From contig NOKP01000015.1 in the NCBI GenBank assembly GCA_002682825.1, positions 1,116,001 to 1,180,000 on the forward strand: a DNA stretch of 64,000 nt. Direction: 5' to 3'. Under the pieces are notes generated by a model that was given only the letters and a program-made list of their open reading frames with translations, had not been told where the DNA came from and did not search any database. This document shows, piece by piece, positions 45,889 through 58,700 of this stretch. The stretch comes from Neonectria sp. B-13. Taxonomy: Eukaryota; Ascomycota; Sordariomycetes; Hypocreales; Nectriaceae. The first letter of the stretch is position 1. Each line of letters opens with the position of its first letter. A program made the position numbers and the translations under genes.

Positions 45889-46858
45889 CGAAGAGCACGG
45901 TATAGTTTCTGGATCAAGGCGTCGGAGCGGGATAGCGAAGTTGGCGCATACTTTGAAGTTCGGCCTTTCGTATCATCTTGGCATGATGTCCTTATTAATG
46001 AAATGTGATTCTAGACTATCATTTCATTTAGGGTAGCGGGTGTACCAAAAGTAAGGTCACATGAAGTTTGCTTTCGAATTCCGGCAGGCAGTAATAATGA
46101 TATCGGATAGTCAAAATGGTTGTTAAACAGTACAAAATATACGAAAAGCGTAGCCTATACCTTCTTTTCTACAGTGCCTTCTTTCCCATTTATTTCCTTT
46201 TCTAACTGCTGCAGGTGGGCAACATGTCGGGGGGAAGCACAAAAGCTGCAGCTGGGCAAAACAGGCCTCGTACTCTGCACATCATTTTACAACTCCAGAG
46301 AGGATATGGGGAGATGCGTTACCCACCTTCGAGGTACTCCGCTTCGTGATCCCCGCGTGTAACCTTGGCCAGCCTTATAGGGATGGATGAGCTCGCGTGG
46401 GATAACATCTGTTTAGGAAATTTTGGCCGGCTGGCGTCGGGAGCGTGGAATCTACAGCCAAGACGGAGGCTGTCCACTCTAGGACTGATGCTCGAGAATC
46501 TTTGAGAGGAGTATGCCTTCCAAGCTCACGTAGGGGGAGTATCCTGCGCTCGTCATTGTATCAATCCTTTTGGCCTCCCTGAGACGATTTTTATGTGTCT
46601 CCAAAATTGCTAGAAGACTGGCAGAGCACGTGGAAGACGGGCGCGATGCTACAGTGCCTTCTCGGCGCACGGATAATCTTTTTATTTGAGGCGAACTAGC
46701 TAGCTGCTAGCATCTGACCGGGATGCTGCCAGCCCCTCCTTCGTCTCCTGACTGATTCATATACAGTCAGTGTAGCAAAGACACGAGGTTCAAGCCGGCA
46801 ATAAGCCCCATTCTGAAGACCGGATGATTTGAGATGGTCGATGTGCTCCGTCTAATCA
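45889..46858. other. Intergenic spacer membrane gene / zinc-finger regulator
   Basis: 970 bp, AT-richer than average, with the preceding 3' flank and the regulator's promoter. No gene seen. Confidence 0.5.
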
Positions 46859-49800
46859 ATGGCTTCCTTGCCGAAACAACCAGGCTGTCCATCTAGTCAC
46901 CGCCGACAGCCCGAAGATGCCGCTCCTGGGTCCAGCTTTCAATGCTCCCGGTGCCCTAGGAACTTCAAGCGAGTTGAGCATCTGAAAAGACACGAGAGAG
47001 GGCATGAGAATACTAGAAGATTCACATGCTCAAAGTGCGGAAAGCGCTTTGCCAGAAGGTGTGTTTTGCATATCTAGACTCCAGAGCCCTTACATTCCAT
47101 GCCTTATCCCCAGCTTCCTACAAGTTGCAAGTTGCCAGCGGTGCCTTTCGATTTTCCGAGAAGAGATCCTAGTCTAATACCGTGAAAGTGATGTCTTAAC
47201 TCGACATATTCTCATCCACAACCCAGCCCGGGAGGTGACCATTCCTCCTCATGCTGGGGTAGCAACAACCCAGCGAAGAGCATGCACGCCGTGTTCCAAA
47301 GCCCGAGAGAAGTGCAACAAAGGGAATCCCTGCAGCAGATGCCATTCAAGATTGATCCCATGCGTGTATCCAACGCCAAGGAGCCAACCTAGTAGGGCAA
47401 ACCAGACAGACTGCGACGAAGACCCTTCAGACCGATCGGGACTTTCTCCAGACTCCGGAAGGAGCATGTCCCCAGAAGGACAGTTAGTTTTGGGTTCCGG
47501 CGATTCCATAATCCAAAGGGGCTCAATCCTTGACCGTATGCCATTCTCTCCCGGTCCAGAACAGCCCATGACATCTCATGAGAGTCTCCGGCAAAGCCAA
47601 ACTCGAGACAACGCCATAAGTGAGGACAACGCGATTCCCATCCATGAACCCCTTCACGTTTATAGTTCCATGGGAATGAACCAGTTTCAACAGCCTCAAT
47701 CGATGCGCCATTCACCTCAGCTGTTCGCCCCCGGACCCAGCCTTCAGACCACACATGCCATCAACCCCGGTTTCCTTGGACTGGACGTGCCCGGCCTCAC
47801 TTATCAGAACGTAACCTACGAACCAGACCTGGACCTACATATCAACTGGCTACCAACAAACGATACGATTGATTTTGATTACCGGTCTATTCTGGACCTA
47901 ACAATGAGTGACCATGGGCTGGAGCCGGAAACCATACTGCCCGTTGGTCCAGTAGACGATCGGGCCTTTTCTAGCTCGACGAATATCCCTGATCTATCTG
48001 CTGTCCCAGCGGAGGGTCACTTCCTGACTCAAGCACAGCCAGTCACCTCACCATCTGGGACGTCATCGAGTGTCTCATGGACCTGTACTGACAGCCGAGC
48101 TGGCAATGCTGAGGGCGAACTATATGCAACTAGCAAGAACGGAGCCCGGATTCCTTGCACAATTCGCTCCAAAGCACCGCATGTTCTAATTCCTGGCACA
48201 CATCCCCAGTTCGCCATACCTAACGACCTACGCTTTGAACAAGGCTCTTCTACCTTTTTTGGATTTCCAAATCTCGATCATTTGGCAACAAACGGCGCTT
48301 CAACAACGGATCAGCGTGACATCCTGATATGGAAATCCACCTACGACGAAATTCTGCACCATTTTAGACAATTGTGCTTGGATTGTGAGGGCTTTTACTC
48401 TTCATATAGCGCCCATAACTTTCCCTCCATGCTGCATTTCGACATGTTCATCCGCCTCTTTCTTGCTAGCTTCAACCCAGTCGTGCCCATACTTCATCAA
48501 ACTCTTGCAACACCCAACGACTTTTGGCTGTTGACACTGGCCATGGCGGCCGTCGGCAGTCAGTATACTCAGACTCAGGAGTTCGACGCAATGGTGATAC
48601 CCTTGCACGAGTACTTGCGGAGGGCGCTTCAAACAGAAGTTGAACGTTGTCGCGACTCAAGTCACCAGGTTGCCATCTTTCAGTCTATCCTCTTGAGCCA
48701 CATTGGTATGCTTCACTACGGGTCGACTAGACTGAAGTCATATACACTACCACGTTGTGGGGGCCTTGTCAGCCTCGCAGGGTCGTTTGATCTGCATGGA
48801 TCAACATCTTCCTCCGAGGACACGAATTTTCGCATCAAGGACATGATCCGCAATGCATCTTCATCTGTTTTGCATGAGCAATGGCGGAACTGGGTTGTGC
48901 TCGAGACTAAACGTCGCCTCGGTTATTTGGCGTGGGTGTGTAAACTGCAATCACATTGAAGTACGCCGCTAACTGAACAGTTGCTGGATTGCATGAGCCA
49001 ATACCAACATTTCGAGTTTCAGCCTCAACCTACTTTCGACGTACCCACCAGCAGTCTACCTCACGATGGCCTTTGGAATACAACCAGTGCACAGGAGTGG
49101 GCTGAGCTCTTTCAGCGGACTGGTAGTGAGTGGCCCCCCCATGATTCTCTCACAAATTGCGATTGTGGACTTGGTTGGTCTGAAATGGACCGTTTACTTT
49201 CCTCTTTGGTTTGAGTATACATGTTGGCTTTAGTAATATTCTAATGCTTTTAGGAAATCCGTCTCTTCAAACAGCAGTGCGCACGCTCTTTCTAGAACGA
49301 CGAGTAAAGTCGGATCTGGGAGAATCGAGTCGAATCCTGCTTCTACATGGAGTCTATCACGAAATCAACCAAGTCAAGTCTTATTTCCAACGACCACTTT
49401 CATCATGGATTCCATCTGCTCAACAGGTCCCACGCCCCAGCTTAGCTTCGGGGGAGCAAGCCCGAGAGACGAAAGTGTCTGGTGATAAGTGGCTGAACGA
49501 ATTGCCTACGTTGTCAGCGTGGCGAAACGCCGCACTTGATTGTGTAGATGTGTTGCACTGGGCTGCTAATGGGACAATCGCACTGCTCTCTGGAGCTGAG
49601 CATCCAACTGTTTTTCATTTGCACTTTTCTCGGGTCATTCTCCTGGTACCGCACCGGGATATACTAGCACTCGTCTTGTTTACCGCTGGGTCGACAGCCA
49701 ATGTTTCAAAGATTCCAACTAGACAAGAGGCGGGAGCTGCCGAACAGGAGATTCTTCGATGGGCGCAACGTGATGAGGTGGGCAATCAACTGTTCGTTGA

Positions 49801-50424
49801 CAATTGGATCAATGCTAACGCAACCTGTAGTCCAAAGCTCGCCTGGCTGCTTTACATTGCGGTTGCTTGTACTGGCATGTCCGGAGATATTCAACCATGG
49901 CATTCTACGAACCGAGCTCGGTCTTCCTCGCCACCTTGACCCTGTGGGCTTATAGTTACTATGCGTCTCGTGCATCTCCGATCATTCGGCCAGACCGTTC
50001 CGGCGATGAACATGATCGGAGTGGCAGTCCTTCTCGGCAATCGTCCCCTTTTGCAAATGCGCCCGGGACAACTGCATCAGCGCCTAGGCCCGAATCAGGT
50101 GTCGGCGAACGTTCGGACTTGGATTCAGGGGGATCTCCCCATGTGCCCGGCTCAGACCCTACCTTTATCCGACTGGACCGGCCTAACGATGACGAGATGG
50201 TACAGCACTTTGTTCGATGTGGGCGGCCTTCGAACATGAGAGCTTACATCACAGGGGTTGGCGACATCTGCGTAGCTAAAGGCCCTACTCGGATTCTCAG
50301 GGAAGGGAGGAAGATCCTCGGGGCTGTGTCCTTGGCTTGGGGACGCACCAGGGAGTATGTGGCCATCCTCAAGGGACTTGAGAGGGCCATGTCAGGTGTT
50401 GAGGTGCGTGAAGAACTTCGCTAG
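46859..50424 (+). CDS. Transcription factor with two C2H2 fingers plus a Zn2Cys6 cluster
   Basis: Fungal nuclear regulator of 1,069 aa. Exons: 46859-47058, 47189-48935, 48981-49125, 49254-49777, 49831-50424. Two adjacent C2H2 fingers occupy residues ~29-49 (CSRCPRNFKRVEHLKRH) and 57-77 (CSKCGKRFARSDVLTRH); the first intron splits the second finger. A Zn2Cys6 cluster follows at C99, C102, C109, C115, C118, C125 (RACTPCSKAREKCNKGNPC). The middle contains a fungal_trans-type domain (HFDMFIRLFLASFNPVVPIL, MAAVGSQYTQTQEFD). The C-terminal part includes ARLAALHCGCLYWHVRRYST and FLATLTLWAYSYYASRASP. The exon 3 donor could be gtgagt at 49126 (used) or gtagtg at 49123; both keep the frame. Targets are unknown. 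Confidence 0.85.
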
Positions 50425-51475
50425 CAGTGAGACCGAGACCTCCGACAGATCTCTCGACTCGGCAGGATATTGATGAAGCACGCCGACTTCGACAGAACCC
50501 AAGACCTAAAGCAAGGTGAATGCCGATATTAACCAAGCCGACAGTGTATTCACTTCTTGCGGCGTTGCGGCCTTGGTTTCTAAAAATTTACCTCCACAAT
50601 AGGATTTTGTATGTCTGTAGGTATCGTGCACTACCTTACGTCAAGAGCCCGCTTACCAGGCAAGGGAATAGCTTCCGCTCGGCTTAATTTAACCCGTTAC
50701 CCTCCCAGACGGAGACCGCCGGTATCCGCGATACACCAGAACAAAGTCCGGTACACAAGGTAGTACATTTCGTAAATAGATAGGCCTTCTCCTGCAATAT
50801 TAACGTTGGGCAGGATCCCGGTGAAGCTGCATCTCCTTCCCAAATACTTGTCTATCCCTGCGTCTCGGCGTTCGCTTTCCCTCCTTGTTGAGGTACCTTG
50901 CCTTTCCTGGCGGGGCGGAGCTGCAACTACCGACGACCTGGTTTCTCAGGTACCCAGGTACCCAGGTACCCAAAGAGGGGTGGTCAGTTAGCGCCACAGG
51001 GGCCAAACCCAGAACCTCCACTCAACCAGCTACATCATTGCATGTGCGGGCATCTGCCACAGTACACAGCAGGTAGGTGGGAAGCACACAGCAGATGAAC
51101 CATTGATCCTAATACGACAAGGGAAAAGCTCGAGAAGAGTGGCGACGTGGAGGTAAAAGCTGCTTTGAGCCTGAGTACCCTTCCCAGTCTTCTCGCCTAG
51201 CAAGGACACCACTCGCCTAGATACCTGGTCCCCGTCCCTTGCATCTATTGCTCACCGACGTCGCACCTACCTTCTACCAACCCACTCTTCTCCGTCCACC
51301 CCGTTCTAACAGTTTAACCTGAACCTTTCAACAATTCTGTACTCAGTAACCGGCTCTCACTCCGACCTGGTCTGAATTTGACACTCGCATCGGCTTCGAG
51401 CTCCCTAAGCTGAGAGATCGCCATGACAGGTATGTACTATTGTCGAATAGCGGAGCCAGCTCAGCTCAGCTCCAA
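50425..51475. other. Intergenic spacer zinc-finger regulator / AMP deaminase
   Basis: 1.05 kb, tandem orientation. It contains three tandem AGGTACCC units (50948-50971) and a CT-rich AMD1 leader from ~51230. An ATG at 51423 (ATG ACA G|gtatgt) is a possible alternative AMD1 start. No gene of its own. Confidence 0.5.
50948..50971. repeat. AGGTACCC tandem octamer, three units
   Basis: Three exact head-to-tail AGGTACCC units; each contains the palindrome GGTACC. They lie about 500 bp before AMD1. Confidence 0.9.
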
Positions 51476-54400
51476 ATGGCGAGCCAGCGGCGGGTCGTGA
51501 GTCAATGTGACGAGAAAGTCGCCGTTCCTGTTGCTGATCATAAGCTCTTCGTAGACCACGATGCATTCGACGACGGCGAGCAGTCGTCGCTCCCTTCGCG
51601 AACAAGAGAGTCAGACGAAGAGGGCGATGGAGCGAGAGATTCTGGTGCAACGACTTACCATGACTACGCACACCGTGACGCCGAGTCATCCAATGACAGC
51701 GACGAGGACGACCTCGAAGATGGCATGCTGCAACGAGATTTGCCCCGGCGAACGACCTTCTATGACCCCGTCGACGAACGCCAGATGAGCCAGACAGACG
51801 CGAAATTCTTTTATCACCGGAGTAAAGTCGATCTGCGAAACAGCACAAACGTGGGGTCTCAGTCAACGCCCCATGGCAGTCCGTTGGTCGCTTCTGGTTC
51901 TCGTCCAGCCACCGAATATGGTGCTGATTCTTTGATTCTCGATCTGGACGCCCACCGGCCAGACGCGAATGGGCCAGTTCCAGAGACATCAAACTCGGGC
52001 CTTGACGCTCTCTCTAGCTCTGAGTCAGCGGCGAAGATGCACACTCAGGCTACCCCTCATGTACCTGGCAACATCCCGCTCCCCACTGTCGATAGCCAAG
52101 GACCGCATGGTGCCAAAGATAACTCCAATGCTGGATTCTCGGGTGGTGGTGCCTTCGACACCGAGCCTCATATTACAACTGAACTAAGTGCTATCTCTCA
52201 AGACATCCAGCGAATTTTAGATGTCAGGCGAAAGTACATTGCTCTTTCAATGCAAGGCCTAAACGACAACCCCAGAGATGATCCAGATTGGAATGTCTAC
52301 CCTCCTCCCCCCGAGCCAGCCTGGAGACAAGCTTCCCACCATCAAGCTAGTCTGTCCGAACATGTTCCTGGCCAGGATAACGCACACCGGCACGACGCCA
52401 AAAGCGACCTGGGAGCAGCCCCGCCGCAACCACCCCCCGGCCATCAAGACGGGAAGAGACCGATCCGGAAACGGAAGCCAGGCCAGGATATTGGGGAGGA
52501 CTTTGACATGAACGATTTGCTGCCGTTGCCAGGAGATGACGGCACGGCTTTCAAACTTGACGAGAGTGGAGTCTACCAGGTTTTCGAAGAAGCGTCGCAA
52601 ACCCCTGCCATTCAAATTCCCACTATTAGGGAGTTTTACATGAACTTGGACGACATCTTGAATGTCTCCTCAGATGGACCTAGCAAGAGCTTTGCTTTCC
52701 GCCGACTTCAGTATCTGGAGGGAAAATTCAACCTCTACGTGTTACTGAATGAATATCAAGAAACGGCCGACAGCAAGAAGGTGCCTCATCGAGACTTTTA
52801 TAACGTGCGTAAGGTGGACACCCACGTTCATCATTCAGCATGCATGAACCAGAAACATCTGCTACGCTTCATCAAGAGCAAGATGAAGAAATTCCCCAAT
52901 GAAGTGGTGCTCTACCGTGACGGTAGGCATCTTACTTTGGCCGAAGTGTTTGCCAGTATCAACTTGACTGCGTATGACCTCAGCATAGATACTCTTGATA
53001 TGCATGTAAGTTGCGCTGGTAACTTCCAATCACCTAATCCCTCTGACCGTCCTAGGCCCACACCGATTCGTTCCATCGATTTGACAAGTTTAACCTGAAG
53101 TACAACCCTATTGGGGAGTCACGACTTCGAACCATTTTCCTCAAAACTGATAACTTTATCCATGGCCGATACCTCGCCGAAATTACCAAGGAAGTCATTG
53201 CAGATCTCGAGTCCAGCAAATATCAAATGGTAGAATGGCGCATTTCTATCTACGGCAAGTCCATTGACGAATGGGATAAGCTTGCCGCATGGGTCGTTGA
53301 TAACAAGCTATTCTCACATAACGTCCGCTGGCTCATCCAGATTCCAAGATTGTACGATGTGTATAAAGCTACGGGCTTGATGGAGACTTATGAACAGGTA
53401 GTCAGGAATCTGTTCCAGCCCCTGTTCGAAGTCACCAAAGATCCATCAAGCCACCCAAAACTGCACGTCTTCCTCCAGCGGGTGATAGGGTTTGACAGCG
53501 TTGATGATGAGAGCAAGGTCGAGCGCCGCCTGTTCAAGAAGTTCCCTGTGCCAAAAGATTGGGATACTAAGCAGAACCCACCCTACAGCTATTGGATCTA
53601 TTATCTGTTCTCGAACATGGCGTCATTGAACTATTGGCGACGGAAGCGCGGGTTCAATACCTTTGTCCTGCGACCGCACTGCGGAGAGGCTGGCGACAGC
53701 GAGCATCTCGCAGTAGCAGCTCTATGCTGCCATAGTATCAGCCATGGGCTATTGCTTCGCAAGGTACCGCTTCTGCAGTATGTTTTCTACCTTGACCAAA
53801 TCGGAATTGCCATGTCGCCCCTGAGTAACAACGCTCTGTTCCTGACTTACGAGCGCAACCCTTTTCACCAGTATTTCAGGCGTGGGATGAACGTGTCTCT
53901 GTCTACAGACGACCCTTTGCAGTTTGCGTTTACGAAGGAGCCCCTGATCGAGGAATATGCTGTTGCCGCGCAAATCTACAAACTAAGCCCAGTGGATATG
54001 TGTGAGCTGGCAAAGAACTCGGTCAAGCAGAGTGGCTATGAACTATCCGTCAAGGAGCATTGGCTTGGGCCTGGGTGTGACAAGCCTGGTAAGGAAGGGA
54101 ACACTATGGTCAAGACCAACGTGCCGGATCGAAGGGAGGAATTTCGATACTTGACATTGGTGCAAGAGAGAGATGTGTAAGTCAAAATGCTATGCGCCAT
54201 GCGGCCCTTTTTCTCTTGGAGATTCGTGTTACTAACGCCTTCTGGGCAGGCTGGGGCGGTATGTCAACTTCAACATGAACAACGAGTCTTCATCGGGAGC
54301 AGTCGACACCGGCACCAAGATGACAGAGTCGACTACCTTTCAGGGCGCAGCGGTTGGGGACCAGGCATCCCAAGTAGAATCCCCGGTACTTGCCACAATG

Positions 54401-54601
54401 GGATCGCCTACGGGAACTGCTCCTCGAGATCAAGTATGGTCCAGTGACGGCATGGCGGACCTTCACCTCTCGGGAAGCGACCCTAGAATGTTCCCCGGCG
54501 TCTTCACCCCAGCACAGCGAACAGGAAGTTTCCGAAACCTGGGTCAAGCTAGCGATGGAAAGGCTTCGTCTGATGACGTGCTGGGGTCGGATACGACGTA
54601 A
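51476..54601 (+). CDS. AMD1: AMP deaminase
   Basis: Converts AMP to IMP and ammonia, balancing adenylate pools in the cytosol. 1,000 aa from exons 51476-53005, 53056-54176, 54250-54601. The first ~350 residues are acidic, Ser-rich and poorly ordered, longer than in yeast Amd1 (~810 aa). The catalytic (beta/alpha)8 domain shows the zinc motif [17 protein letters not shown] near residue 450, [18 protein letters not shown] joined across intron 1, [53 protein letters not shown], and [20 protein letters not shown] carrying the late Asp-Asp pair. The C-terminal ~115 residues are Ser/Gly-rich. The start at 51476 is the first in-frame ATG without a sub-minimal intron; see findings for the alternative. 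Confidence 0.94.
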
Positions 54602-55783
54602 GAGATCACCAGTTCGAACCAAGAGTCCAATGCGGATTCTCTGGAGTCTGGTACGCGATTATGTGAGCCTCGCTGTGGTTACAGAATGTCACGCATCAGC
54701 ACCCTCGAAGCAAGTCGGCGCTGCTCGCGAAGCCATGATGAGCGACTTCAATGCCTTTGGAGAGGGTGGATGATCGATGCACCAGACTCGCCAATGCGAT
54801 CTTTAAGTCGATACATGTGAGCCTATGGGTTGGTTGACTACTGCGGGTGCTGCCCTACATAATGAGAGCGTTGGTGGGAGCTATGCTCCGCGCCAGGCGG
54901 GTAGGGAGCGGGACAGCGGAGTCGAATTGTAGGTACATGGGCTTGGGCGTCGTCTAAGTCAGCAGATGATGGTTTGGAGCTGAAATTATTTGCTCAGTTG
55001 GTAGACTCATGTAGGGTAACGGTCGACTTGGAGATATTTGGGGCAAGGGAGTTGGTAAGGTGACAAGGAAAGACATTGCGAGTTACTATTTACCTAGCCA
55101 TTATATGCGTCCGTACTCGAACTGCTTGCTTGTTAACTCGTGTGTTGTTTGTTCCCTAATGAGCAGGTTCGACATGCAGAATAGATATGGTGCAGTATTG
55201 CATAATCTAATGCGACTGTCAGGTGCCAGCTGGGACACTGCGATGCGATGCGATGCGTCTGTAGCCTGCACCTCCACGTGCTCCTGCTGGAAGCGGGAGC
55301 GGAAGTGGAACGATGGGCACCAGTGATGGGCGGCCACCAGCAACCAAGGGGCCAGGGGTGACTGGAGTAATCAACGGGCTGTGTGAATTACGGCGATTGA
55401 CGTCGTGGCCTGGCCCGGGCAGTGCTCGCCACTTACCACCCGGGGAGCAAGCGCACGCCATTCTTACCCGCTTTGGTATAGCGTCCACGTACCCTAGAGG
55501 CAGCTAGTAAGCTAAGGTACGTACCTGCGAATAAGGTAGGTACCTCCCGTCTGGTCGGGGGAGGGAGGTCCACTGGTCCTGGGCCTCCTGGGTTGCTCGC
55601 TCCTCAGACAAACGACGCCGCACTGCGTCACTTCGCATCGCATTGCTTCGTCTTGCCCCGACTCGACTCGACTCGACTCGCTCCACCTTATACCGCATCG
55701 CATCGTGATAGACGCATCCTCTCGAGTCTCCCTCCAGAGCACTTGCTCGCGGCGCCGCTCACAGTTACGCTGTCCGTTCCATC
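54602..55783. other. Intergenic spacer AMD1 / SLA1
   Basis: 1.18 kb. It contains CGATG pentamers (55241-55255), GGTACGTACC/TAGGTACCT motifs (55515-55545) and an ACTCG pentamer repeat (55661-55680) just before SLA1. No gene supported. Confidence 0.5.
55661..55680. repeat. ACTCG pentamer repeat, four units
   Basis: Four exact ACTCG units about 100 bp before the SLA1 start codon, probably in the promoter or 5' UTR. Confidence 0.85.
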
Positions 55784-58700
55784 ATGGGGTTCTTGGGCGT
55801 GTACCGGGCCGTCTACGACTACGCCGCCCAGGCCGAAGGCGAGCTGGCCATTACTGAAGGCGACCTTCTCTACGTCCTCGACAAGAAAGGCGACGATGGC
55901 TGGTGGAAGGCTAAGAAGAAGGCCGGTGCCGATGATGAGGATGAGCCCACAGGCCTAGTGCCCAACAACTATCTCGAGCAGGTGTGTTTCCCCTCTCCCC
56001 TCGACCCTCTCCCTGATCGGACGGTCACGCTGATATCTTGCTTTTCTCTTCGCAAAGGCCCCTCCGGTGAGCCCTGCCCGCGCTCTCTACGACTACACAC
56101 GCCAGACTGATGAGGAGCTTTCCTTCCCCGAGGACGCTCAGCTCGAAGTCTTCGATGCCACTGATCCCGATTGGATCCTCGTCGGCCTCGACGGCGAATA
56201 CGGCTTCGTCCCGGCCAACTACATCGAGATGGCCGCAGCTGACGAGGCTCCCGCGCCACCTTTGCCGCCAGCTCCCCCACGACTGCCCACGAGGCCACAA
56301 CCTGAGCCAGCCCCGGATAGCCCGGTCGAGCCAGCATCGCCTCCCGCAAATCCGGCTGCTGCCCTTGCCGGTGTCATGCACGCCCGGACATCCTCACGGC
56401 AGATCTCACCCCCTCCCCAACCTGCCCGGGACCCTGCCCCGTACCAAGAGCCCGAAGAATATGACGAACCCATTCGATCTCCCGCGCTGCCCACTCGGCC
56501 TCGGCCGCTTTCATCTCCATCACCCACCTATGACGAACCGACTTCACCCGTGATCTCAGGTTCCCGGGACCAGACTCGGACGCCGGGAGGTTTCCATATG
56601 TACAACATTAATGAGATGGTCTCGGTCATGGGGAAGAGAAAGAAGATGCCTACAACCCTTGGCATCAACCTCATAACAGGAATGATTCTCGTTGCTCCAG
56701 AGCGTACCTCGGATGGCCCTTCGCAGGAGTGGACGGCTGACCGTATGACCCATTACTCGCGCGAGGGCAAGCACGTCTTTATGGAACTTGTTCGGCCAAG
56801 CAAAAGCGTCGACTTCCATGCTGGAGCTAAAGACACCGCCGAGGAGATCGTCAGTGCCCTGGGCGAATTGGCCGGTGCTGTGCGTGCTGAAGGACTACGA
56901 GAGGTAATCATGGCGGGCACTGGTCACAGGAGAAGGAAGGGGCAGATCCTCTACGACTTTATGGCCCAAGGAGATGATGAGGTGACGGTTGCCATTGGTG
57001 ACGAGGTCATCATCCTTGACAATGCCAAAAGCGAGGAGTGGTGGCAGGTGCGTCGTCTCAAGAACGGCAAGGAAGGTGTTGTACCAAGCAGCTACATCGA
57101 GATTTCCGGCACTGTCACTCCTCCACCCGGAGCTGGAGGTGGCCTCTCGGCCAAGTCCATGGTCGAGCAGAATCGGTTGGACGAGATCAGGTTGACCAAG
57201 GAGGCTATGAAAGCCAGCAAAGAACCGCAGCAGGTAGGGCCGGGCATGCCTCTTCCCGAAAGAGGCAGCAGTCTCATGGCGAGAGAGAATGGTAATAATT
57301 CGGGACAACAGCGAAGCCGGCGCGAGAATGGACGAGGCGATGGCGGCAGCCAGGCCAAGTCCAAGTCTAGTGAGTACTCCTCCCATCACCCCCTGTAGAA
57401 ATCTTTCCCCAGTATCTTACCGTGCGGCCAAAAGTCGCATATCTCGCTGACCCAACTCTACCAGAACCGGATTCGTCCAAGGTGCGTACTTGGACAGATC
57501 GATCACAATCTTTCAGCGTCGATGCACAGTTTCTCGGCCTCAAAGACGGCAAGATCCATCTGCACAAGATGAATGGAGTCAAGATCGCAGTTCCCATAAC
57601 CAAAATGTCCCGCGAAGACCTCGAGTATGTTGAAGATTTCACTGGTATCTCTCTAGAAGACGACAAGCCTCTCGCGGATGTGAAGCGTGCCAGATCTGCC
57701 GAGAAAAATGAGAAGAAAGCACCCGAGGCCGCCGGCGTGACAATCGAAAAGCAGCCAAAGTCCGATTATGACTGGTTTCAGTTCTTCCTGTCTTGTGAAG
57801 TTGCGGTGGGCCTCTGCGAGCGCTATGCCCAAGCCTTTATCAAGGACTCGATGGACGAGAGCGTGCTCCCCGATGTCGATGCCAATACTCTACGAGCTCT
57901 AGGCCTCCGTGAGGGCGACATTATCAAAGTCACTCGTGCTCTGGATGCCAAGTATGGACGTAGCCGTGGTGGCAAGCGAAACGTCAGTTTTGCATCAGAC
58001 CAAGGGGCAGATGGAGACACAGGAGGAGGGTTATTCTCAGGGCCTGGAGGCACGTTGCGAAACAACACCCGCAAGGGCCGCCCGGCGCCTGCGGTCCAGA
58101 CGAGCAACGTTGTTGATGCCAAGGCATTCTCCAAGCCTGATCAAGCGGGAGCTGGCGATGACGAGGCCAAGTCCCCAGTACCATCCAGCAGCCCAAGCGA
58201 AGCTGTTCCCAATTCTCGTCAAACTGCAGTAGGATTCGATGACGACGCATGGGATGTGAAGCCGAGCAAACAGCATCCGCCCGCAGAGTCCGTGCCGAAG
58301 TCGATACCGAAGTCCTCACCGGAAGCCCCGCCAACCGCGCCGGCGGTCACTCCGGCCTTGTCCGGATCAATGAGGGAGCTGTCGCTGCTGACGGCCCCCC
58401 TCGAGCCGACTAAGACCGAACCTCAGGTGCCAACGGCCAGGGCCGAGGCTGTGACTGAGCAGCCCACGCCTGCTGCACCCCCCTCGCAACCGCTGCCCGG
58501 CGCCACCCCGTCTTTCTTCTCAACTGTCGCCCAGTCCCAGCAACCTTCACTCGGTAACCACGCGTTGCCCCAGGCACTACTGCGGCAGCGACCTACTCCC
58601 CCCCAGACGCTGCCAAACCAGGGATCTCTGGTGCCGCCTCCGCCTCAACGGCCGCTATCGGCTCCTCAGTCGGCACAGCCCAGCGCCTTTTCGCCGCCAC

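Noticed and set aside
46785..46810. GGTTCAAGCC resembling a tRNA T-loop
   Set aside because: No complementary T stem and no cloverleaf can be drawn.
47249..47754. Antisense frames over the Zn2Cys6 regulator
   Set aside because: Shadows of a long conserved + strand exon.
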